A DNA stretch of 64,000 nucleotides from Gammaproteobacteria bacterium (lineage in GTDB: Bacteria; Pseudomonadota; Gammaproteobacteria; Pseudomonadales; Azotimanducaceae): positions 27,306-91,305 of the forward strand of contig JAPOTD010000102.1 in the NCBI GenBank assembly GCA_026709365.1, written 5' to 3'. How positions within the stretch are numbered: the first letter of the stretch is position 1; every line of letters begins with the position of its first letter. A program made the position numbers and the translations under genes. The notes under the pieces were generated by a model, which saw only the letters and a list, made by a program, of their open reading frames with translations, searched no databases and had not been told where the DNA came from. Below, piece after piece: positions 58,183 through 64,000 of the stretch.

Positions 58183-59294
58183 CCCGGGTCATAAAAATTG
58201 CGGCCCTGCCGGGTGACGGCATTGGCCCCGAAGTGGTGCCAATTGCCATCGCCGTGCTGCGCGCCGCCTTGGCCCAGGCCGGGATGACGCTCAAGGTGCA
58301 GGAAGCCTTGGTGGGCGGCTGCGCCATCGACCAGACCGGCGGACCGCTGCCGCAGGAGACGCTGTCCGCCTGCCGTGCGGCTGATGCGGTGCTGCTGGGC
58401 GCGGTGGGCGGTCCCCAGTGGGAGGGCCGGCCCATGGACCAACGCCCGGAAAAAGGGCTTTTGGGCCTGCGCTCCAGTCTTGAGCTGTTCGCCAACCTGC
58501 GTCCGGCGCTGCTCTTCCCGCCCTTGGCCGAGGCCTCCTCGCTCAAGCCGGAACTGGTGTCCGGCTTGGACGTCCTTATTGTCCGAGAACTGACGGGCGG
58601 CATCTACTTCGGCGAGCCTAGAGGTGTCTTTTTAGAAAATAATAAGCGAGTTGGGGTGAATACCTACAAGTATTCCGAGCATGAAATCGAGCGCATCGCC
58701 CGGGTCGCGTTTGACTTGGCGGCCAAGCGCCAAGGCCGGCTGTGCTCGGTGGACAAGGCCAACGTGCTGGAGGCGACCGACTTGTGGCGGGAGGTGGTCA
58801 GCGGCTTGGCGGACGAGTATCCCCAAGTGGCCCTTTCCCATATGTACGTCGATAATGCCGGGATGCAGCTGGTGCGAGCCCCTAAGCAGTTCGACGTCAT
58901 GGTCACCGGCAACCTGTTCGGCGACATCCTTTCCGACGTGGCGGCCATGCTGACAGGCTCCTTGGGCATGCTGCCTTCGGCCTCCCTGGCTGCCGACGGG
59001 TTCGGCCTGTACGAGCCGGTCCACGGCTCCGCGCCGGACATCGCCGGCCAAGACGCCGCCAATCCATTGGCGACGGTGCTTTCCGCCGCCATGATGTGCC
59101 GTTACAGCTTGGGCCTGCCCGCTGTGGCGGCCCGCATTGAGGGCGCGGTGGATGGGGTTCTTCGGCAGGGCCTGCGCACCGCCGACATCCTTAGCGGTGG
59201 CGATGCGGACGGCATCAACCTGATCGGCACGAAGGTCATGGGCGAGGCCCTTTTGGCCGCCGTGGAATCGGGTGCCGAAGAGGCCGGGGCATGA
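58179..59294 (+). CDS. leuB: 3-isopropylmalate dehydrogenase
   Basis: An NAD-dependent oxidative decarboxylase in leucine synthesis. The 371-residue protein has [72 protein letters not shown] and [15 protein letters not shown] stretch of about 60 bases at 58616-58676 is far richer in A and T than the surroundings (codons TTA, AAT, AAT, AAG) yet stays in frame and keeps the conserved R and Y residues of the family. It may be a recombined segment or a strain-mixture artefact. Both ends overlap neighbours by four bases. Confidence 0.95.
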   Translation: MTRVIKIAALPGDGIGPEVVPIAIAVLRAALAQAGMTLKVQEALVGGCAIDQTGGPLPQETLSACRAADAVLLGAVGGPQWEGRPMDQRPEKGLLGLRSSLELFANLRPALLFPPLAEASSLKPELVSGLDVLIVRELTGGIYFGEPRGVFLENNKRVGVNTYKYSEHEIERIARVAFDLAAKRQGRLCSVDKANVLEATDLWREVVSGLADEYPQVALSHMYVDNAGMQLVRAPKQFDVMVTGNLFGDILSDVAAMLTGSLGMLPSASLAADGFGLYEPVHGSAPDIAGQDAANPLATVLSAAMMCRYSLGLPAVAARIEGAVDGVLRQGLRTADILSGGDADGINLIGTKVMGEALLAAVESGAEEAGA

Positions 59295-60361
59295 GCGTTG
59301 GCAAGGACCATCGAGGGGTCAACGTCGCCATCGCCGGGGCCACCGGTGAGGTGGGCGGCGCATTGATCGAGATTCTCGCGGAACGGGACTTCCCGGTGAA
59401 CGCGCTGCACCTGCTCGCCAGCGAACGCTCCTGCGGCAAGCGCCTGCAGTTCAGGGGCCGTTCGGTGCCCGTGCAAAGGCTCGATGAGTTCGACTTCAGC
59501 CAAGCTGACATTGGCCTGTTCTCGGCGGGCGGCAGCGTATCGGAGGAGTTCGCGCCCAAGGCGGCGGCGGCGGGCTGCGTGGTGATCGACAACACCTCCG
59601 CCTTTCGCTACTGCGACGACGTGCCGCTGATCGTGCCGGAGGTCAATGCCCATCGCATCGGCGAGCACGCCAACCGCAACATCATCGCCAATCCCAACTG
59701 CTCGACCATACAAATGGTGGTGGCGCTCAAGCCGATTCACGACGCCGTGGGCATCGAGCGAATCAACGTGGCCACCTACCAAGCCGTCTCCGGCGCTGGC
59801 GGCGGGGGCCTTCGCGAACTCGCCGGCCAAACCGCCAACCTGCTCAACGGCAGGCCCATTGAAACCGATGTGATGCCGGTGCAGATCGCCTTCAACGCCA
59901 TTCCGCAGATCGATGCGTTCCAAGGCAACGGCTACACCAGGGAAGAGATGAAGATGGTCTGGGAGACGCGCAAGATCCTTGAGGACGACGCCATCCGAGT
60001 CAATCCGACCTGTGTGCGCATCCCTGTCTTCTACGGGCATTCCGAGGCGGTTCACATCGAAACTCGGGAGCCGATCGCCCCGGAGCGGGCCGCCGAACTG
60101 CTGGCCGCCGCGCCGGGGGTGGCCGTCCACGATCAACGAGTGCCTGGCGGCTACCCAACCGCGGTCGGCGAAGCCGCCGGCACGGACGCCGTCCATGTCG
60201 GGCGCATCCGCCAGGACATCTCCCATCCGCGCGGCCTTAACCTCTGGGTGGTGTCCGACAACGTGCGCAAGGGCGCCGCCCTGAACAGCGTGCAAATTGC
60301 GGAGGCGTTGGTTGATAGTTGGTGTCGCGCGGAGGACCGTGCGACGCCAATGGAGCCCTGA
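59291..60361 (+). CDS. asd: Aspartate-semialdehyde dehydrogenase
   Basis: Reduces aspartyl phosphate to the semialdehyde for the lysine, threonine and methionine pathways. The 356-residue protein has [17 protein letters not shown] (NADP motif), the catalytic cysteine in [16 protein letters not shown] and the substrate-site [15 protein letters not shown]. The size and motifs fit the shorter Pseudomonas-type Asd. It overlaps leuB by four bases. FimV follows, a typical gammaproteobacterial order. Confidence 0.95.
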   Translation: MSVGKDHRGVNVAIAGATGEVGGALIEILAERDFPVNALHLLASERSCGKRLQFRGRSVPVQRLDEFDFSQADIGLFSAGGSVSEEFAPKAAAAGCVVIDNTSAFRYCDDVPLIVPEVNAHRIGEHANRNIIANPNCSTIQMVVALKPIHDAVGIERINVATYQAVSGAGGGGLRELAGQTANLLNGRPIETDVMPVQIAFNAIPQIDAFQGNGYTREEMKMVWETRKILEDDAIRVNPTCVRIPVFYGHSEAVHIETREPIAPERAAELLAAAPGVAVHDQRVPGGYPTAVGEAAGTDAVHVGRIRQDISHPRGLNLWVVSDNVRKGAALNSVQIAEALVDSWCRAEDRATPMEP

Positions 60362-60705
60362 GCTTGTCCCTAAACCGAATGGCGCCGACAGCTTCAACAG
60401 CGCAATCCAATGCGGGGCAGCGGAAACCTGCGGCTGGCATTGAAGATTGGCTGGCACGAAATGCCCTGCAACTCAGACGGCCCTTCCGGAGCGGGGGCGT
60501 AACGAACCGAAGGCTCGCGCGGGACGTGCGGGCCCAGAGACGCATCGCAATCCGGCCTAAACGACGAGCGCGGAGTTTCGCGCAGCGAAACTACAACGCG
60601 AACCGAAGGTTCGCGCCCTCGCACAGCGCGCGGCGCCGTTCCCCGAGACCGCAAGGATTCCCCGCCTTCGCTTCGATCGGGGAGCGCCCATGGCTAAGGC
60701 GGTGG
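60362..60705. other. 344-base leader region before fimV, with one repeat
   Basis: The frame of fimV is open all through it, but the peptide is Arg-rich and crosses a two-hairpin repeat, so it is unlikely to be coding. The repeat is at 60535-60615. Nothing else is recognised. Confidence 0.5.
60535..60615 (-). repeat. Two-hairpin intergenic repeat, copy 8 (reverse)
   Basis: The box in reverse is CAGAGACGCATCGCAATCCGGCC (about 60535-60557). Hairpin B is GGAGTTTCGC-GCAGCGAAACT (about 60572-60592) and hairpin A is CGCGAACCGAAGGTTCGCG (60597-60615). It can be aligned base by base with the reverse complement of copy 1 across box, stem B and the position, but not the sequence, of stem A. Confidence 0.82.
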
Positions 60706-62121
60706 GTGGCCGCACTTGGCGGCGGATGGCTCATTGTTGCTTTGCTGGCCAGTGCCAACGGCAACGCTGCCAGTCTCGGCGATCTGGTCGTCGTCTCCAG
60801 GGCGGGCGAACGGCTCGACGGCCGCATCGCCTTGGTTGGTGCGCAGGGCCTGCAGCCTTACGACATCGCCGTCATCCTGGGTTCCGAGGAGGACTTCGGC
60901 AACCTTGGCCTTGAGCGCTTTGCCTATCTGGAGACATTGCGCTTTGCGGTGGAGCCGCCGCATGTGCTGGTGTCGAGCGATGCGCCCATCGCCGATGCCT
61001 ACCTGAACTTCCTCGTGCGCCTGACTTGGCCGGACGGCACCTTGCTGCGTGAATACGCCGTCCTGCTGGCCGCGCCAGGGCCCGCTCCGGTCAAGCCGCA
61101 AGCGCCCGTTGCCGACAGCCGACCCAGGCAACCGCCTGCCGTCCCAGCGGAGCGAACCGTCACCGGGCAGCCCTCCGCGGTCCTCGCGGAGCGGAGCGTC
61201 ACCGTGCAGCCCAGGGAGACACTGTGGAGCATCGCCGCCGCCCGCCTCCCGGAAGGCATCAGCGTTCAGCAGCAGATGCTGACGATACTGCGGGCCAACC
61301 CCCATGCCTTCGTTGCGAACAACATCAACGGCTTGGTGGCGGGCGCCGTCCTGCGCCTGCCAAACGATGTGAACGCCGTCGGCTTGTCGCCCCAGGAGGC
61401 CATCAACGAAACCGGACGGCAGAACGATGCTTGGGGTGCCGTTGGCGGTGGCCAGCTCAGAATCATCGACCCCGCCGAACAGGGTCCGGCAACCGAGGCG
61501 GTCACGGAGCGGCCAACGGCGGAAGCAGCCGCCGAGTCGCCCCCCCAGGCCGTTGCGGTTGGCGTTCCCCCACCCGAGCCACCGCTGGCCGATCTACTGC
61601 GGGAGGCCCGCCGCCAGGCTCGCGAACAAGCCGGCCAACTGCGGCGGCGGGATGCTGAAATCGCCCGCTTGAGCAACGAGTTGGCGGCGTTGCAGGCCGC
61701 TCGCGCGCAGGAGCGGCGGAATTGGATGGAAGAGCTTGGACGCTGGCGCATCGCAGCCTTGGCAGGGCTTCTACCGACTGCGGCACTGATCGCGGTCGGG
61801 CTGGTGGCCTTGCGCCGCCGCCGAGGCGCTCGCCGCGCCGATGCGCCCGGCCGCGGCTCCGGCAAGCAGGCTGCCCTGAGCGCCGATGCGGCAAAACCCG
61901 CTGATGCCGCCGATGCGCCCGATTACGACTTCGGCGCGCCCATCGAGGATGCGCGGGTCAAGCTCAACTTGGCCCAGGCCCACATTGATCGGGGTGATCG
62001 AGACAGTGCCCGGGAACTGCTGGAGGAAGTGGTTGGCCGTGGCAGGGACGATGAGCGCAACGAGGCCCAAGCGCTGCTCAAACAGCTGGCAGAAGGGCCG
62101 TCGCCGCCGGATCGATCCTGA
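60706..62121 (+). CDS. fimV: FimV-like inner-membrane/peptidoglycan-binding protein
   Basis: About 471 residues if started at the GTG at 60706. A signal-like hydrophobic segment is followed by a FimV N-terminal domain (SLGDLVVVSRAGERLDGRIAL...PYLETLRF-like), a LysM-type region (VTVQPRETLWSIAAARL to LRLP, about residues 165-219) and a coiled-coil ARRQAREQAGQLRRRDAEIARLSNELAALQAAR. Next come one membrane helix (about 349-369) and the C-terminal FimV motif KLNLAQAHIDRGDRDSARELLEEVV. FimV proteins organise polar structures and pilus assembly in Pseudomonas; here only the domain order and the asd-truA setting support that role. The start is uncertain, because the frame runs open upstream through a repeat. 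Confidence 0.8.
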   Translation: MAALGGGWLIVALLASANGNAASLGDLVVVSRAGERLDGRIALVGAQGLQPYDIAVILGSEEDFGNLGLERFAYLETLRFAVEPPHVLVSSDAPIADAYLNFLVRLTWPDGTLLREYAVLLAAPGPAPVKPQAPVADSRPRQPPAVPAERTVTGQPSAVLAERSVTVQPRETLWSIAAARLPEGISVQQQMLTILRANPHAFVANNINGLVAGAVLRLPNDVNAVGLSPQEAINETGRQNDAWGAVGGGQLRIIDPAEQGPATEAVTERPTAEAAAESPPQAVAVGVPPPEPPLADLLREARRQAREQAGQLRRRDAEIARLSNELAALQAARAQERRNWMEELGRWRIAALAGLLPTAALIAVGLVALRRRRGARRADAPGRGSGKQAALSADAAKPADAADAPDYDFGAPIEDARVKLNLAQAHIDRGDRDSARELLEEVVGRGRDDERNEAQALLKQLAEGPSPPDRS

Positions 62122-62927
62122 TGGCCGCGCGGATTGCGCTAGGCATCGAGTACGATGGCGGCGCCTTCAACGGTTGGCAGCGCCAAAGCCATCAACCCTC
62201 AGTGCAGAGCGAGCTGGAAGCCGCGCTGTCCCAAGTGGCGGACCGCCCAGTGCGCACCGTGGGCGCGGGGCGCACCGACACCGGGGTGCATGCCACCGGC
62301 CAAGTGGCCAGCTTCCAAACCGACAGTGTCCGTCCCGTGCGCGCCTGGCGCGACGGGGTGAACGCGCTGACCTCGGCCGGCGTCAAGGTTCGTTGGGCTC
62401 GTGAGGTCGATGCGGAGTTCAACGCTCGCTTCTCGGCCATCGCCCGCCGCTACCTCTACCTGTACCGAATCGATGCTGGCCGCTCGCCGCTCACCGACCC
62501 CTTCACTTGGCGCAGCCCGCCCTTGGACGCGCCGGCTATGCACCGCGCCGCCCAGGCGCTGCTCGGCGAGCAGGACTTCACCAGCTTCCGCGCCGCCGGC
62601 TGCCAATCCAAGTCTCCGTGCCGGGAGGTGCGCCGCATCGAAGTGCGCTGCGTCGCCGACTTGGTGGTGCTCGACATCGAGGCCAACGCCTTTGTGCTGC
62701 GCATGGTGCGCAACGTCGCCGGCGCGCTGGCCCAGGTCGGACGCGGCGAGCGGCCGGACAGCTGGGTCGCCGAATGCCTGCAGGCCAAGGACCGTGCGCT
62801 GATCGGCAGGACCGCGCCGCCCCAGGGCCTCTTCCTAGTGGAGGTCGCCTATCCGGGATGGGACTTCCCGGCAGGTCTGCCGCCACCGCCGCTCGCCGCC
62901 CTCTCAACAGGACTCAGCCCACGCTGA
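62121..62927 (+). CDS. truA: tRNA pseudouridine(38-40) synthase
   Basis: Modifies U38-U40 in the anticodon stem of many tRNAs. The 268-residue protein has YDGGAFNGWQRQ, the catalytic motif GAGRTDTGVHATGQV with the aspartate nucleophile, and FTSFRAAGCQSKSPCREVRRI. It starts in the TGATG overlap with the fimV stop. Confidence 0.95.
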   Translation: MAARIALGIEYDGGAFNGWQRQSHQPSVQSELEAALSQVADRPVRTVGAGRTDTGVHATGQVASFQTDSVRPVRAWRDGVNALTSAGVKVRWAREVDAEFNARFSAIARRYLYLYRIDAGRSPLTDPFTWRSPPLDAPAMHRAAQALLGEQDFTSFRAAGCQSKSPCREVRRIEVRCVADLVVLDIEANAFVLRMVRNVAGALAQVGRGERPDSWVAECLQAKDRALIGRTAPPQGLFLVEVAYPGWDFPAGLPPPPLAALSTGLSPR

Positions 62928-63064
62928 CGGCCTGTGCAAGCGCACCCCGTTTGCCCCCACGAAATCCCGTTGCGAGGCCGGTTGGAAATTTGACTGGTTC
63001 GAGCGCTTGAATCTCTCTAAACTGCCGCCGCTTTAGAGGTGGCGTTTCGGCGGGACGTTGACTC

Positions 63065-63679
63065 ATGGCCCTCAAAATCAAGATCTGCGGCATCACCCGG
63101 GCGGAGGACTTGGAGGTCTTGGCGCGCCTGAAGGTCGATGCTGTCGGGCTGATGTTCGCCGAGGGCAGTCCGCGGCGCTTGGCTCTTGCGGATGCGCGGC
63201 GCCTGTCGAAGCAGGCCCAAGGGCGCATGACGCGAGTGGGCGTGTTCGCCGATGCGGAACCTGCCGCGGTGCGGGCCGCCATCGACCAAGTGGGGCTCGA
63301 TGCGCTCCAGTTCCACGGTCAGGAGGATGCCGCCTACTGCGCGGCGTTCGACCTGCCGTACCTCAAGGCGTTCAGGATCTGCGGCGCCGTGGATGAAGGC
63401 GTCCTGAGGCAGCGCTACGCTGACGCCTGCGCGCTGCTTCTGGATGCCGGGGCCGGCGGCGGCGAGCCGTTCGACTGGCGGCATTGGCCGAGCGAGCCTT
63501 CCGGTCCCTGCGTTCTGGCAGGGGGGTTGGGTCCTGGCAACGTTGGCCACGCCGTGCGATTGCTCAAGCCTTGGGGCGTGGATGCGAGCAGCGGCTTGGA
63601 GGGCGCGCGCAAGGGCGTCAAGGATGCAGGCAAGATGAGGGAATTCGTAGCGGAGGCGCGCCATGCCGCAGCCGGATAG
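63065..63679 (+). CDS. trpF: Phosphoribosylanthranilate isomerase
   Basis: An Amadori isomerisation step in tryptophan synthesis, TIM barrel. The 204-residue protein has [41 protein letters not shown] and [26 protein letters not shown] (phosphate-binding region). The end overlaps trpB by 17 bases. Confidence 0.94.
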   Translation: MALKIKICGITRAEDLEVLARLKVDAVGLMFAEGSPRRLALADARRLSKQAQGRMTRVGVFADAEPAAVRAAIDQVGLDALQFHGQEDAAYCAAFDLPYLKAFRICGAVDEGVLRQRYADACALLLDAGAGGGEPFDWRHWPSEPSGPCVLAGGLGPGNVGHAVRLLKPWGVDASSGLEGARKGVKDAGKMREFVAEARHAAAG

Positions 63680-64000
63680 CCCCTACGCGCAGCCGTCGCC
63701 GGACGGCCACTTCGGCCAGCACGGCGGGCGCTTTGTGGCGGAGACGCTGATCCATGCCTTAGATGAGCTGGAGGCGCTTTACGCCCAGGCCAAGGCGGAT
63801 CCCGAGTTTCAGGCCGAGTTGGCCGACGACTTGGCCCGCTTCGTTGGGCGGCCCTCACCGCTGTACTTCGCCCGGCGGCTGACCGATCGCCTGGGCGGGC
63901 CGCGGATTTACTTAAAGCGCGAGGATCTCAACCACACCGGGGCGCACAAGAAATTTATATCCAAAATATCCTGGAACTCGTCCAGCAATATCACTGCGTC
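63663..64000 (+). CDS. trpB: Tryptophan synthase beta subunit, partial and abruptly interrupted
   Basis: PLP enzyme condensing indole and serine. The ATG at 63663 lies inside the end of trpF. Residues 1-96 match TrpB ([39 protein letters not shown]), including the PLP-binding lysine at residue 96 (63948-63950). The following codons should give I-N-N or T-N-Q; instead the sequence turns AT-rich and reads [16 protein letters not shown] until the window edge, with no resemblance to TrpB. On the opposite strand, the last 50 bases read ILLDEFQDI, like a Walker B of a P-loop ATPase. The gene is either interrupted by an insertion or joined wrongly in the assembly. Confidence 0.85.
   Translation, partial: MPQPDSPYAQPSPDGHFGQHGGRFVAETLIHALDELEALYAQAKADPEFQAELADDLARFVGRPSPLYFARRLTDRLGGPRIYLKREDLNHTGAHKKFISKISWNSSSNITA

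Noticed and set aside
58616..58676. Frameshift or insertion in leuB at the AT-rich patch
   Set aside because: The reading frame is continuous and conserved residues align on both sides, so only base composition is odd.

Overview
The window is a GC-rich, gene-dense stretch of what looks like a gammaproteobacterial chromosome, probably from an uncultured lineage. The evidence is gene content and order: a NuoCD-type 49 kDa subunit opening the nuo operon, sdhCDAB-sucAB-lpd-sucCD in one run, prmB close to aroC, and leuCDB-asd-fimV-truA-trpF-trpB. FimV between asd and truA is a gammaproteobacterial arrangement. No tRNA, rRNA, CRISPR array or transposase gene was seen.

Layout. (1) 1-21019: respiratory complex I, nuoD (cut by the window edge) to nuoN, in the usual order but split between nuoF and nuoG by about 8.2 kb of unrelated DNA. 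That insert holds an ATPase-nuclease, a PcfJ-like protein, a WYL regulator, decayed hicB and pcfJ copies, two divergent paralogous phosphoribosyltransferases and an acyl-CoA ligase. (2) 21020-36300: an accessory block with a TonB-dependent receptor, ABM monooxygenase, flavoprotein reductase, acyl-CoA dehydrogenase, two convergent AAA ATPases, an LLM oxidoreductase, an acyl-CoA synthetase, two metallo-beta-lactamase-fold hydrolases and an SDR. (3) 36546-47418: a TCA-cycle operon making succinate dehydrogenase, 2-oxoglutarate dehydrogenase and succinyl-CoA synthetase. (4) 47419-54430: a vapBC locus, htpG, a second PIN-toxin locus with an unusual antitoxin, a DUF4892 protein, prmB and a broken ATPase gene. 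(5) 54430-64000: aroC, leuCDB, asd, fimV, truA, trpF and the start of trpB, which stops matching TrpB at position 63951.

The housekeeping operons work together: NADH and succinate from the TCA block feed complexes I and II. The biosynthetic block makes chorismate, leucine, aspartate semialdehyde and tryptophan. Genes inside each operon overlap by a few bases or sit a few bases apart.

Several layers of mobile or structured DNA lie on top. One is a family of intergenic two-hairpin repeats (at least eight copies) with a conserved GGAGTTTCGC/GCGAAACTCC stem and a second stem whose sequence varies but whose pairing is kept. Another is a pair of about 200 bp miniature elements flanking aroC, each with perfect 8-bp target duplications. 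A third is a separate 256 bp element with 21-bp terminal inverted repeats. The most system-like accessory loci are the PcfJ/WYL/phosphoribosyltransferase insert in nuo, the convergent ATPase pair with a repeated upstream motif, and the PIN toxin paired with a composite antitoxin. None has an assigned function from sequence alone.
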